Assembly: GCA_034509495.1 (NCBI GenBank) | Contig: CM067504.1 | Span: 6,864,256-6,928,255, forward strand | Source: Acestrorhynchus altus | Lineage: Eukaryota; Chordata; Actinopteri; Characiformes; Acestrorhynchidae | Direction: 5' to 3' | DNA length: 64,000 nt | Shown: positions 10,869-22,849 of the stretch, in pieces | How the letters are laid out: each line of letters begins with the position of its first letter | Numbering within the stretch: position 1 is the first letter of the stretch | Position numbers and translations under genes: made by a program | Notes under the pieces: generated by a model | What the model was told of the DNA's origin: nothing | What the model saw: only the letters and a program-made list of their open reading frames with translations | Databases searched by the model: none

Positions 10869-11575
10869 CCACCACAAACAGGTACTTACTCAAGTCAGCA
10901 TACAGATTGGAGGTCCAGCAGCTAATGGACTGGTGCAGAACCAACAACCACTCCCTGAACAACCAGTCCCTGACTTCAGGAGACCATGAGGGGACCACTC
11001 CCTGCTAAAAATCAAAGGTGTGGAAATCATGAAGATCACATTGAAGAAAACCTCACCTGGTCCCTCAACACCAGCTCCACAGACAAGAAAGCCCAGCAGC
11101 TTCTACAGGGGAACGTTTGAAAGCCTCCTATACAGCTGCATCACTGTCTGGTTTGGGAATTGAAACACCCCTGACTGACAGACCCTATAGGGAATAGGGA
11201 AGACAACTGAGAAGACAGGTCTCTCTTCCTTCCATCACGCACATTTACACTATACGCTGCATCCAAAGCAACCAGCATCACACCTCACTCACCCCTCACA
11301 TAGTTTCTTCTCACTGCTGCCGTCTGGAAAAAGATCCAACCTCAGGACCTGCTGTGTTCACATATGCTATAAGCAAGGACATGCCTGAAGTTCCCTTGAA
11401 CACCAGCACCCTTGTCCCAGCACTGTGGACATTTATATATATTTTTGTAATCTGTAGTGTGCTTTGTAATGTATTATGCCATGTTGCACTATGGGCCTGG
11501 AGGAACATGATTTCACTCTTGTACTCAGATGGACTGACACTAAGCAGCTCTTCACTTCACTTCAGAAGCTCAGAA
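10869..11575 (+). mobile_element. Rex1/Babar-like LINE, C-terminal part and 3' UTR
   Basis: The nucleotide sequence carries degraded blocks of the LINE C-terminus: ACCTGGTCCCTCAACACC, a K-K-A-Q-Q equivalent near 11090, the C-I-T-V-W-F-G-N block near 11135-11160, and the C-I-Q-S-N-Q-H equivalent near 11260. The 3' UTR ends in repeated ACTTC-like units near 11555. Blocks from about 11160 to 11360 are repeated in the fragment at 12886-13255, so the two are copies of one subfamily. Many stops. Confidence 0.65.
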
Positions 11576-11639
11576 ACTGCAGTGTAACAACACTGTGTAC
11601 CAACAGTCATATTTATGTGAAATATCACTAAACCACATC

Positions 11640-11800
11640 ACTCCATGTTTCTTTCACTTTCAGTGATGATTCTCTCTCTCAGCTTGTAAAATGCATGTGA
11701 AAAGCATTGCTATCAGATGGTGGCTCAAAGCACAAATTCCACTTCCTGACTGTAAAGGGAGCCCAAGAGCAAGAAATGCCAATTCCCACAAAATTCTGCT
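11640..11800 (+). repeat. Interspersed repeat family E, copy 1
   Basis: It shares TTCTTTCACTTTCAGTGA, then a GGTGGCTCAAAGCACAAATT-like stretch and the G-G-G-A-G-C-C-C-A context with copies at 25685-25800 and 60235-60355, all in the same orientation. No coding capacity. Confidence 0.5.
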
Positions 11801-12102
11801 AAACATACAGGAGATCCATACAGTTATGGCCTCTTTAGCCCAGCACCTATAGTTTCCTTTTTCTTTCTGCAGGGAGGCTTGTGGTTATGCCATCTTTCTG
11901 CTATTTGGATTTTAAATGAAATATCAGACAGTAAATTAAAACAGAGATTACGAAGGTCATGCAAGTCATTTTAAATTAACATGCAGCCGTTACCCAGGAC
12001 CTATAAATATGCACACATTTATACTGCAAACACAGCAGCGTGGTGTTTGGAGATGTCAGAAATGCAGGCTGTCAGAATACCCCTGCAAGCCCCCTCGCCA
12101 CC

Positions 12103-12149
12103 CTCCCTCTCATTCTCTCTCTCACTCCCTCTGTCTCTCACTCCCTCTG

Positions 12150-12184
<35 letters not shown>
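12103..12184. repeat. CT-rich microsatellite, partly impure
   Basis: CTCACTCCCTCTGT-like units grade into pure (CT)n. Confidence 0.95.
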
Positions 12185-12188
<4 letters not shown>

Positions 12189-12435
12189 GTTTGCTTTTCC
12201 TCTCCTGTGCTCACTCCTTGCTATTGATAACTAATGCAACACACTCTGGGATGCTGGGGAGAGCTGTATGTATGAAAAATGGATTTCTATGCCTCGCTCC
12301 CTCCCTCACTCCCTTTCTCCATTGCCATAGTGAGAGACAGCTTACCAGACCTGCTTCTGTCTTTCAAAATCTGCATCAAATTAACTGTTTTCCTATTTCC
12401 TGTTTTCTATTTTTTTTTTAAGTAAAAGTATGTGC

Positions 12436-12527
<92 letters not shown>

Positions 12528-12538
12528 ATATATATATA
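12436..12538. repeat. (TG)n microsatellite flanked by (TA)n
   Basis: About 39 TG units lie between short TA runs on both sides, forming a compound alternating purine-pyrimidine tract. Confidence 0.97.
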
Positions 12539-12843
12539 GCCAAAAATAAAGTTACCAGGAACAATAAATTATTAAATGTCACCATTAATCACCACAAATT
12601 AGATGTGTCACCATGGAGTTGTAGAGGTTCCTAATGGTGTCCTGTTATAATCCATCCCATACAGCCTGCATATTCTCCCTCAGTTCCTGCAGGCTGTGCA
12701 TTAGGGATGAATTGTTGATCCAGTAGCATCCCTCACATTTTCAACCTGGTCTGGCAATGCGACTGAACATAGCATAGTATCTGTGTCTCTTCAAGGTGGG
12801 CTCTTGAGATGGCAGCAGGACGCAAACAAGCATCATCTTGTCC

Positions 12844-12880
12844 GAATAGTGCATCAGAGTGTGTGTTCAGAAAAGGTAGG
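12844..12880. repeat. Left copy of a flanking direct duplication
   Basis: It starts GAATAGTGCA and ends AAAGGTAGG. It matches 13452-13489 over about 37 bases with four clustered mismatches and one indel. The pair brackets the LINE+SINE insertion. Confidence 0.6.
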
Positions 12881-12885
12881 TCTGG

Positions 12886-13255
12886 AGCAGTGACCTCTGA
12901 CTGACAGACCCTTCAGTGGATAGGGAAGACAACTCCCCCATCATGAACATTCATACCACATCTGCATCCAAAGCAACCAGCATCACACCTTACCCCCGTT
13001 CACCCCTCACACAGTCTCTTCTCACTGCTGCCAACTGAAAAATGGTCCAACCTCCGGAACTGTTGTGTTCACATATGCTATTAGTTGACTGCATAGTCTG
13101 ATATCATAGCTATCATGTTATATATGGTGTAATTTATCTTCACCACCTCATTCAGGAAGTGCAGTGTTGGTGCTGCACTGTCCTGTCTGTCTTGAATGTT
13201 TGTAGTATTTATTGTTTTGCTCTAGTTTTATATTTGCACATCTATGTTTACACAC
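12886..13255 (+). mobile_element. Rex1/Babar-like LINE 3' fragment
   Basis: It shares GACTGACAGACCCT, then a CAAAGCAACCAGCATCACAC block and TTCTCACTGCTGCC with the copy at 10869-11575. It is truncated at both ends and has no open frame. It sits inside the Tc1-like relic. Confidence 0.65.
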
Positions 13256-13261
13256 TGCACT

Positions 13262-13440
13262 TCCCAGGTTGCTGGTTTGATTCCCTGAACTGGCAGGACA
13301 TGACTGAAGTGCCCTTGAGCAAGGTACTTAATTCCCCAGCTGCTCCCTGGGCGCTGTGTATACAGTAGAGCTGCCCACTGCTTCGGGCACATGTGCTCAC
13401 TGCCCCTAGAGTGTGAATTCACTAGTGTGTATGTGTGTGT
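13262..13440 (+). mobile_element. tRNA-derived SINE, head-truncated
   Basis: It begins just upstream of a B-box-like GGTTTGATTCCC and continues with CATGACTGAAGTGCCCTTGA, GGGCGCTGTG and a TGTGCTCACTGCCCCTAG-like block, ending in a TG-rich tail. The A-box end is missing. Other copies lie at 23981-24220, 31726-31905, 37137-37282 and 60513-60712. Confidence 0.7.
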
Positions 13441-13451
13441 TGTTGTCTTTG

Positions 13452-13489
13452 GAATAGTGCACTGAAGTGTGTGTTCAGAGAAAGGTAGG
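13452..13489. repeat. Right copy of the flanking direct duplication
   Basis: Partner of 12844-12880. Transposase-coding sequence resumes directly beyond it. Confidence 0.6.
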
Positions 13490-13769
13490 CCACTGGTTGC
13501 AGGACCTCGTTAATGTAACGTTGGGCTGTCAAAGGGCCTGTAATGAAGCTCAAAGGTGATCTGGCATTTTACAAAATTGCACCCCACACAGTTACACCAG
13601 GCCTTCTGGATGTGATGTGACAACCAACCATTAATCCTGGCACTGCCCATGGTGCCTCCACACACAGATATATTGGTTGTCCAAGCCAAGACAAAAGCAG
13701 GACTCCTTGAAGATGACCCACATCTACCACAGCCATGTTGCCTAAAATCATGGTATGGTGTGGTTATGT

Positions 13770-14030
13770 ACACTGCTGACTTGGGGCCAAATTTAGCCCA
13801 ACATCTGGAAAGGGTCTGGTCAGCAAATTTGGCCTGGGGTCTTTTTGCACAGCGGTCCAATGCCAGAACAGATCTGCACCAAAATACATTCAAATCTGGT
13901 CCACATTAAAAAAAACTCATGATAACGTTTAGCCCAGAGCTGGCACAGATTCAGATATATTCATATCTGGTCCAAATGTGGGTCTGATACAAAAATCCAT
14001 CTTGGTGTAGCTCAGAGACAGAGCAGATCC
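13770..14030. repeat. Degenerate CCAAATCTGG-type repeat
   Basis: Loose repetitions of C-T-G-G-T-C-C-A-A-A, A-A-T-T-T-G-G-C-C and A-G-C-C-C-A-G-A motifs occur. A related short stretch lies at 61190-61270. It looks like a decayed short tandem or dispersed repeat. Confidence 0.35.
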
Positions 14031-15709
14031 ATTCCAAATTCAGCATCATATTCTACAATCTACAAAGAATTAAATTTACAATAGAGTGCAATATAATAGT
14101 TTCTGCACAAAAATAATAAAATATGCTTATTTAAAAATAAAGCATCATATGATCATATACACCAGCACAGACACACATGCATACATACACATGCCTGCAT
14201 TTTCTTAAGCAGCACATAACAAGACAAACATAACAAAGAAAACAAGTACAACCTAGACAGAGAGAGAGTCAGACATTGCATCCTGCTTTTATGGGGAACA
14301 GAGAAGGTAGCCAATCAGGAACAGGGGGATGGGTGCAACTAATTCCAAGCTGAAAAGAACCTCCTGCGTGTCGTTCAAAGAACCATCCTGTTTGTAGGTT
14401 GAATGGAACAGCATGAGAATGGAACAGCATGAGGAGATGTTTTTGCTAGGATCCTCAGATGTAAGCATAGACTAAAATTAATGATAGCCTAACAAGCTGC
14501 ACTCAGTTTGGCATTAGCCGTCACCAGAGGCAGTAGGCCATCCTGGGGCTGTGGGTCTATATCTCTGGGTCTTTTGTTTAGTCGGCCCAGGTCCCCCCAC
14601 CGTTCAAATGAGCAACAAGTGCTTGTGGGTCAAATGAGAGACAGTGTATTGTTTGTAGAAGAGAATATGAGCTGTGTTGTAATGAAATATGTCCTTTATT
14701 TATGGTTCGAAGACGCCCCAAAATGAATAAAAGTGAAGGGAGAGCTTCTCTTGAATGATCTCACTTTTGAAGGCCAAAGCTGGCCTGATCAGGTAACCAC
14801 TGTGAGCCAATGGCTGAGCAGCACTGTGGCCATAAAAACAAACAGCTAGTCTACCAGCATGTTAAGGTATTAAGAACTCTGCCTGTCATATATGCATGAC
14901 ACTTCGATGTAATATGCATTCTGCAAAATGCACACTGTTCATTTTCAAGGTCCCTTAAAGGTAGTAACGGAGCAGCTGTTCATTTTAAGCATTATTAGGC
15001 CCACTGTACGACCTGATCAAGTACACTGATGGCTGCTCATCCCCTGCTCCACCACTACAGTGCCAGCTAAATCTTTGCTTGGCCTTTGCGGACAGAAGAT
15101 AAGCAATTCCAGAGACATTTCCATCTACAGATCCTCAACCAGCTGCTTGAAGAAGCCCGTAGTTGCTGAATGTAAGCACAAAGTCCGAAGAGTCACAGTT
15201 GTTGTGTTATTATGGAATTACTGTTTAGCTCTGGAACTGTCTGTAGTGGTTGATTACTCTAATAAATCTTGACTAACCAGTTTGAACGTTGGCTTGGGTA
15301 CTTCCATTGAGAATTGAAAATCATATTTGATATCTGACACATGCCAGTCATACGTCAGTAAAACAGAACTCTCAGTGTCTGTTTTGATGTTTGACCATAT
15401 TCATTTGCACTGACCGATAATGTCGCCAGCTCTTTAAAAATCAATATCCATACTGACGAATTTTCATATCGGTCAGACCCTATTCTTGATCTCTTCAAAT
15501 TGAGAGAGAAATCTAGACAGATGGAAGTATAAATGGAGTAGGCAGGCAGAGGTGAGGAGATGAAAGTGGAGATTTTTTCCCCCTTCCATCTTAGACATTT
15601 ATATTCAGAGAGAACGTCTGCATGCCGTGCTGGTCTAAGTGGGATATTTTACCGCCAGCAGAACATCCCCAAAACAGGATGAGATCCCATTCACATCATA
15701 CCAGACTTC

Positions 15710-15711
<2 letters not shown>
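14031..15711. other. Unassigned sequence
   Basis: No gene or well-defined repeat. Near 15410-15480 a short stretch containing CCGATA and ATATCGGTCAGACC resembles a dispersed fish repeat but is too short to assign. Confidence 0.4.

Positions 15712-15766
<55 letters not shown>
15712..15766. repeat. (CA)n microsatellite
   Basis: About 27 CA units followed by impure CA-rich sequence to about 15790. Confidence 0.97.
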
Positions 15767-15768
<2 letters not shown>

Positions 15769-16281
15769 GACACACAAAGACAGACACACACCTCATGGTC
15801 GTGCAATCTGGTAAGTCTATCTGCAGTGGTCAGGCCAATCCAGCCTGTCATTTCACACATATTGACAGATTTCACACGCAATCTCCAACCTCAGCACGAC
15901 ACACACATCACACACACATGCTCACACACACGTAAAATAAAATAAATTAAAAAGCAAAAAATTTGAAGGATATACTGGGGTGTGTCCTGGGCTGGAGATA
16001 CAGAGTTAGATTTACAGCAAATGCCAAGTGGAGTTCATCTTTTGAGTTTACTTTTATAAAAGTGGGAAAGTATTAGGGAAAGGTGGGTAAAAAATCCATG
16101 ATAGACAGTAACTGTAGAGGAGAAGGAACAACAGTAACTTTTAACCATTTAATGCCTCAATCTCAACCATTAAATACCTGTTTATTTTACTTTTTTATTA
16201 AATAATTAAGCAATAATTTATATATCATAATTTGAATCATGTTGGAAATTTATTAATTAAATCAATAAAAAATAATAATAA

Positions 16282-16284
<3 letters not shown>

Positions 16285-16330
<46 letters not shown>

Positions 16331-16379
16331 TATATATATATATATATGTATATATATACATATATGTATATATATATAC
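16285..16379. repeat. (AT)n microsatellite
   Basis: Near-pure AT dinucleotides with a few G or C interruptions. Confidence 0.97.
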
Positions 16380-16559
16380 AACACAAAAACTAAACCCTTA
16401 TACACTGAATTTCAGCTAGGTACTTTCAATTATTCTTTTATGTTATTCATTATTATTTTAATTTTATTATTTATTGTTATTAAATGTTATATATTTGATG
16501 ATGCATTATGATGATTAATTGTTTATCTGCTGAATCAATGATTGAGCAGATTGTCCCAG

Positions 16560-16675
16560 TATTTGTCATTTACAGATGAAGTGGTATACCGGTTTTATGT
16601 GTGTGATATTAAAATGGATAATCATCAGTACCAGGTAAATGTATAATACTAATATTGAGGGAAAATGCATTTGAA
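16560..16675 (+). repeat. Interspersed repeat family D, copy 1
   Basis: It shares ordered blocks with 36890-37015: CAGATGA, GTATACC, TGATATTAAAAT, GATTATC or GATAATC, TAATAC-T-AATATTGA and AAAATGCAT. The element class is unknown. Confidence 0.45.
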
Positions 16676-17113
16676 CAGAGAGAAACCCACATTTCTTTCT
16701 ATTTCAGAGTTTTGGAAACCAAACAGTCAGTTAATAGTTATTTTTTTTCATTTTTACATTTATTTTACAATATTTGTTTTAATAAATACTTCCATAAAGA
16801 AGTTCAACGTTTAATAGTTTATTCAGCAAAAATATGTTTTCATTCCATTAGGGCAGGGGTGAGGAACTGAGGGCCAGAGTCAGCATGGTTTACTAGTATG
16901 TCCTTTCTTCCACCTATGCTGGGCAATTAACTTCAAGAGAGCACAAGAGTCTGCGTTAGGGTGAATGTAACTGATGATACTGAAGACTGGTTGCTTGAAA
17001 TATCATGCATACGATCCCCATAAAACCATGACATTTCTAGAGATGGATTTGTCACACCATGAAAATATAGCAGTTTATATATTATAGTAGTTATTTATGT
17101 TTACTTTTACCTA

Positions 17114-17278
17114 CAGCACAGGTAGGCAACCCCAGTCCTGAAGTGCCACCTTCCTACACAGGTCATACAGACATATTAAACCTGGCAATTATCAGGTGAG
17201 TTGAATCAGGTGCGCTTGAGCAGGAGAAGCTCAAAGCTGTGCAGGTGTCTGGACCGAAGTTGCCCATCCCTGACCTAC
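17114..17278. mobile_element. Short MITE-like element
   Basis: The left end (CAGGTAGGCAACCCCAGTCC) and the right end (reverse complement beginning CAGGGATGGGCAACTTCGG) form imperfect terminal inverted repeats of about 20 bp around 120 bp of internal sequence. No transposase. Confidence 0.55.
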
Positions 17279-17465
17279 AGCATCCCAATGGATGCTCTTG
17301 TGCGGATTCAGCTTATTGGGCTCCATTGTTCGTTATTCGAACTCTTTATTATAGTACTAAATGTTCGTGATGCAGTTTAGTGTTCTAAAGCAGAGTACCT
17401 GAGAGTTACTTAAAGTCTATTGTGACATGTTTATCACAATATTACCACAACATCACATTGGCAGC

Positions 17466-17700
17466 CTAATCTTGATACACAAGCGTGTCTACACACATCT
17501 GAAACATTGCTAATTTGCATTTACAACCCCCAGTCCTTCTCTCTCTCTTTCTCTCACAGACCAATTTCATTGTATCCACTTCAGTCTTTATTCTCATCAC
17601 TTTCTCTGATAAAAAATAAAAACAACAACAACAAACACCTTTCCGTTGTCCATCACTCCACAACAAACATCTCTGCAGCTCCCTAGACACGAGCAGCACA
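17466..17700. other. Unassigned sequence
   Basis: Includes a short CT-rich patch near 17535. Nothing else recognised. Confidence 0.4.
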
Positions 17701-18085
17701 ATGGAGTGTGTTATTAGCCGTGTCTGGAGGCTCAGAGGCAGAATTAGACACTACAAAGGGCCAGACAGGGCTCGCGCCACACCGATGATATCTACCTGTC
17801 CATCACCTCGCCTCTCTTTGCGTTTCTGCTCTCTTTTCTTCCTCCCTCTGCTCCAAGGAAGGGGTTGGAGGTTTGGGGTGCCAGACAAAGCGCTCTGGCT
17901 AAAGTCTCTTATCTGGCTCTGCTTTGAACCCACAGATTAAGGCCACAGACTGCTGTTTGAGATAAACATCATTGGGAGAGAACATAAACAAATAATACAT
18001 AAATTAAGGAGCAAGCTCAAAGACCTTGATCAAAGCACAGAGAGATTAAGGGCCAATAAAAAGAGGGATTTTCTGAATATTTGGG
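17701..18085. other. Candidate conserved non-coding segment
   Basis: Unique sequence, unlike the repeats around it, with dense motifs such as GATAAACATCATTGG, ACATAAACAAATAATAC, CTTGATCAAAGC and GGGCCAATAAAAAG. These resemble forkhead, TCF/LEF and CCAAT-type sites. The one open frame across it gives no recognisable protein. Regulatory function is inferred from appearance only. Confidence 0.35.
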
Positions 18086-18234
18086 CTTAGTGACTAAGTG
18101 TGTGTGTCGTGGCTATACACAGTTTCTGTGTTGTGGAGAATTGCAGTGGCTGTATTATGTGAGGATGGTGGCTATGGGATAGTGTGCAGTGGATGTATCA
18201 GTATATTAGTGGCTATACAATAACATACAAATTG

Positions 18235-18464
<230 letters not shown>

Positions 18465-18539
18465 CTCAAATAAAAATATATAAATTGTTATAAAAATATA
18501 TAAATTGTTATTGGTTGTTTCCCACCTAAACAAACCCAC

Positions 18540-19000
18540 ATGCATCTTGAATATTCTCACTCCTGAAGATTGTGCAGTAAGGGTGGAGTGTTGATAGCAT
18601 GTTCAACAGCATCCCATACATTTTCAATCAGGGAGAGGTCTGGCGATGTGGCCCTTGGAATAGCATACACATGGTCTTCTCCACCAAAACAAAGCAAAAT
18701 TTCGTCACTGAAGATGACCTACTTCCATTCTGAGTGACTCCATTACAGTCTGGCATGACACCCTTGCAGTTCCAGGCAATGTTAATATGGTGTTAAGGGC
18801 AATCATTTTAACGGTATGCATGCACACATGTATTCCTGCATCAAGCAGCGTTCTGCCAATAGCACTATGGGAGCAAACTCATAGAGAGGTATGGCTGCTC
18901 ATTGAATGTCACAATCATGAAGCTGGGTCACTCTGTACATATCAGACAATCGAGGTTGTCTTTGTAGTTTCCTGTTGGTCTAAGATCCTTCATCTCACTA
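18540..19000 (-). mobile_element. Tc1-like transposase relic lacking its second catalytic block
   Basis: The minus strand encodes VIFSDE, the first aspartate context, near 18700-18720. It passes within about 15 codons to A-T-S-P-D-L-S-L-I-E-N-V-W-D near 18605-18650, which retains the catalytic glutamate. The intervening segment with the second aspartate is deleted. Degraded N-terminal DNA-binding sequence lies at 18800-19000. Dead copy. Confidence 0.65.
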
Positions 19001-20001
19001 TTGTATGCCTTCTTCTGTCCACTACCACCAATAGTGCACTATGGTTATATATTTTGGGGGGTTTTGTAAGTATCAGTGTTATTCCATCTCAGAACTGCTA
19101 TGTGAGCGTTGTTTTCCTTTATCATTTCAAAAGATTAAATGTACTAAATACTAAATGTGAGAAACAAATATTCAAACTAGCTTCTAGAAATTTGTAATAT
19201 TAGATCACCATTGATAAAATATAACAAGCTTGAGCAAAAAGAAATCTGGCATGTATTTTTATTCATGATTTGTTGTTATATTGAGCAGATTAGTTTTATA
19301 AGTTTCATATAGTGAAAGGTCTTTGGTAGCTAGCTAGCATTGTCACTAATGTTACCTATTAATATAATAAACTTGTTAACATTAGCTCCAAAAAAATCTA
19401 AAACAATTGTTCAGTCTTACCAGTGAAGGGTCATTCCCCAAGCTGTACACATGAATCAGGCATCAGAGGCCAAGCAACATCTAGGTAAATATGCCTATGT
19501 TGTGTCGATCATTTCCTGTAGAGTATAGCAGCTTGTGAGAGGTTGGAGTGCACTGGAAAAAATCCCAGTATGCCAAAGAGTGAAAAGCTGAAATGCAGCT
19601 AACCCATGGGTCTTTACAAACTTCATTCCCACCAGTACAATAACATAGTGCCATAAGTGTGGAATGGTTGTGCAAACATAGTGCACTTGGATGTGTGAGA
19701 GTCTATTAAGGGTCTGTTGGTGTATGTATGGATACTGACTGCACATGAGCTGTATGCCCTGTGTGTGAGAGAGAGAGTGTGTGTTTTTCTGCAGTAGCAG
19801 TCGAGCAGTAGTGGTCAGGGATGCATTTAACCTAGTGTTCGTGCTACTTGGTGATAAAGGAAGTCTAAGAGGTACATTGGAGTCCACTCTGCGTACAGCA
19901 GGCCTATAACATGGTCAGTAGGGGTTAATTTATTTCCACTGCTTTTAGTGAGAACTATCATGAGATAGGCTTACACTGGAAGGTTAAGAACCCATCAAGC
20001 A

Positions 20002-20004
<3 letters not shown>
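19001..20004. other. Unassigned sequence
   Basis: No gene or repeat family recognised. Confidence 0.4.

Positions 20005-20054
<50 letters not shown>
20005..20054. repeat. (CA)n microsatellite
   Basis: About 25 CA units, with impure GT-rich sequence on the other side to about 20100. Confidence 0.97.
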
Positions 20055-20061
<7 letters not shown>

Positions 20062-20173
20062 GTGCCTATATCTGAGTGTGTGTCTGTGTGTGTGTGTGTC
20101 TACACGGCAGGCTGCTGTGCAGAGGTCACATAAACACAGCTGCCTTTTTACCACAGGTCGTTTCAGTAAGAGC

Positions 20174-20174
20174 A

Positions 20175-20205
<31 letters not shown>

Positions 20206-20210
20206 ATCTC
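20174..20210. repeat. (TC)n microsatellite
   Basis: TC dinucleotides with two interruptions. Confidence 0.9.
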
Positions 20211-20316
20211 CTTTCCATCTTTCTATTCATCTCTCTCTCCCCATTTCTCAGTGTGTTTTTAATAAATCAGCTCCCTCTCTTTGCTTTGTTCCTGCCTTTC
20301 CTCTTATCTCTAATCA

Positions 20317-20318
<2 letters not shown>

Positions 20319-20376
<58 letters not shown>
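20319..20376. repeat. (TC)n microsatellite
   Basis: About 29 uninterrupted TC units. Confidence 0.97.
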
Positions 20377-20380
<4 letters not shown>

Positions 20381-20464
20381 GAGAGTCTCACTGGTCCAAG
20401 GTCCAGTATGAGCCATGAATAAATCATTATTACAACAACAGCCCCCCATCCCCCCACACACAGG

Positions 20465-20905
20465 TCCCTATCAGCCCCCTGCGTCTGTGATCATTGAAAA
20501 GCTGTTCCAAAAGCTGTTGCCCCTGAAAATGAGGTCTCCCCCTCACTCCTGACGCCCCATTGGTGCATGCATAATTAACACAATTATAAATAAATTAATC
20601 ATCACAATCATATATAAGGATATATAATTCATTATATAAATACAAATAAATAAATCATCAGAGAACACAGGCGATCCTCTCGTCCCTCTGCTGATGAAAT
20701 ATTCCTCAGCCAAAATTTCCCACTGGTGAGATCCAGGTTAGCTGAGGCTGTGATTTCCTCCAGAGTGCTGTGCAGACGCCAGGGCAGATGGGCCACCTCT
20801 GACAGTGCGTGTTTTCTGGGGTCCCGAGGCTTCAATGTCTGATTAAGGATCAGCTATGGCAGCGTCTTCAAAGCCGGAGTGCATCGACTGAGCTGATTCT
20901 GTTAG
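20465..20905. other. Candidate conserved non-coding segment
   Basis: Unique sequence with homeodomain-like AT blocks (GCATGCATAATTAACAC, AAATTAATCATCAC) followed by a GC-balanced part containing GGTTAGCTGAGGCTGTG. No coding frame and no repeat similarity in the window. The appearance is typical of vertebrate developmental enhancers, but that is inference. Confidence 0.35.
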
Positions 20906-20940
20906 ATTCGTTCACCCTCTGTAGAGCTTCCTTTTTTGCC

Positions 20941-20942
<2 letters not shown>

Positions 20943-20974
<32 letters not shown>
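20943..20974. repeat. (TC)n microsatellite
   Basis: Sixteen TC units. Confidence 0.95.
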
Positions 20975-20975
<1 letters not shown>

Positions 20976-21469
20976 GTCAATGCACAGACAGTGTGAATGT
21001 GTTGAAACATTCAAAGGGAAACAGGTTACACAGCAGACTGTCACTGATTCTGATGGCATATAGGGAAAGCTACTTTTTTGCTGCTTTATCCACTTTCTCT
21101 CTCCCTCCCTCCTTCCCTCCCTTCTTCCCTATCTCTCTCTTGCTCTCCTTCTCTCTGTATGTTGCAGCAGAGCAGAGAAATTGCCTGTTATCCAGGGTCG
21201 ATTTTTCATGTGCTTGTAAATTGGCTGCTATTGACAGGTCTGTCAGGAAGGGACAAGTCCGTGTGAAGCCACCCAGCACAGCACAGCACAGCACAGCCAG
21301 AAACTCAGCTTAGTTCCACTCTACAGGGGTTTGCTGCTGGGTAAGGGCTAAAGGGTATGAGGTGGGTGTTGTTAGTTAGAGTCCGAGTGTGAAGCTGCTT
21401 TGTGAAAACATCGGTTGTAAAAGGCACATTCACTCAAACTGATTTATGGTTGCTTTTTGGAAACTGTTT

Positions 21470-22400
21470 CTACTATTTATCACAATGCAAATGTAAAGAA
21501 TGTAATTTAGTGTTAAAACAAGGAACATGTGCTTTTCCAGAGAAGCTATAATTTCAAGAATCACAAAAATAAACATTCCTTTATTCAAATATTCCATATT
21601 TTCCTTTAGATTCGTTTGTAATGTAATGTAATTGTAAGGTAAGGTGTTTTAAAAACAAGGGCATTTCTATTGTTCTAATGTTTACAGAGTGTAAAGAACA
21701 GCTAACATTTCACAAATTCAAAAATTCTAGGTTTCTATATTTATTTTCCTTAAAAATGACATAATTTAATGTAAATGTCATGTCTTTTCACAATTCCTAT
21801 TGGTCCAAATGACCTATTACACAGGACACAAAGTATTTCACAAATCATAAAAAATAAGAATTATTTTTTGTTTTGACATTTCATAATTTAATGTAAATGT
21901 AAGGTATGGTGCTGTACAAACAGGGAAAGTGTGCTTTTTCAAAATTTCTCTTTGTCTAAAAATCATATTTAAAAAGTGTAACAAACAGCTAGCATTTCAC
22001 AAAATACAAAAATAAAGAATTTTAAAAATGTTACATAATCCAATGTAAATATGGTTTAGCCTAAAAAATAGATATAACTTGTGCTTTTCACAATTTCTAC
22101 TGGTCCATATGTCATATTTACACTCTTTAAATTCTTCAAAAATGAAGAACGATTTTTTTTCATAATGCAACGTAAATGAAAGGTAAAAACAGAATTTCTG
22201 TAGATCTAAAAATCATGTTTACACAGCTATCATTTCAGTAATCACAAAAATTCTAGATTTCTAAACTTTCACATTTTCTATTGGTCCAAATGTCATAATT
22301 ACACAATGGCAGATAGCATTTCACAAATCTCAAAAAATAAAAATTATATATTTTTTCTTTTAAAAATATATAACTTTGTCCCACAATGTACATCTTCTGT
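21470..22400. repeat. Degenerate tandem array, period about 120-150 bp
   Basis: Five or six diverged units repeat the same ordered blocks: AATGTAAATGTAAGGTA, GTGCTTTTCACAATTTCT, TTGGTCCAAATGTCATA, A-G-C-T-A-(A/G)-C-A-T-T-T-C-A-C-A-A-A and C-A-A-A-A-A-T-T-C-T-A-G. The first block recurs near 21620, 21768, 21890, 22042 and 22170. It is very AT-rich, with no open frame. It resembles a decayed satellite patch. I do not know the family. Confidence 0.7.
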
Positions 22401-22849
22401 ATACTACTTAGAAGATCAGAGAAAGAACTGAAATGGGGGTAAGAAAGAGAAGTGGACTAAAGGCATTCCCTGGGGAATAGCGACCGACAAAGGGGAACAG
22501 ATATAAGCATGTTGGGGGCTGGGAAGAGGCCAAGTGGAGGGAATGAAGAAGCATAAATTAGAGGCTAATAAAATGGAGGTCATGCATTACGGACTGTTGC
22601 ACCACCAACGTTTCTCATTCTGAATTACAGCTGGAGCTTGGTGAGCCTGTTTTTACTAGTTTGTAAAGGGACTGTACACCAATCAGCACCAGCAATAAAA
22701 TCCCTGGCCTAATTGCATAGGTCATCCTCATGCTGCTTGAAAAGTTCTGACCCATTGAGGCATGGACTTCTCAAGACATAGGCAGAATTAAAAACATTTC
22801 AGACAGTCTACCTTCACTCCCCAAATCAACTTCAAGTCTTGTTGTCAAA

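Larger units (their letters stand above)
12560..13760 (-). mobile_element. Tc1-like transposase relic with a LINE+SINE insertion
   Basis: Reading the minus strand from 13760 downwards, the context of the first aspartate is D-E-S-R-F near 13700. It is followed by GVTVWGAIL near 13570-13597 and then T-A-Q-R-Y-I-N-E-V-L-Q-P near 13500-13535. After the insertion, G-Q-D-D-A-C-L-R-P at about 12815-12845 is the second aspartate block. A degraded S-P-D-L-S-P-I-E region follows, and the C-terminal helix ends near 12605. Several frameshifts and stops make it dead. The fragments stay in transposase order on both sides of the insertion. Confidence 0.65.

Noticed and set aside
11374..11405. SINE fragment inside a LINE 3' UTR (GGACATGCCTGAAGTTCCCT)
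   Set aside because: The similarity to the SINE body covers about 25-30 bases only, and the surrounding sequence is explained as LINE 3' UTR. Coincidence is more likely.
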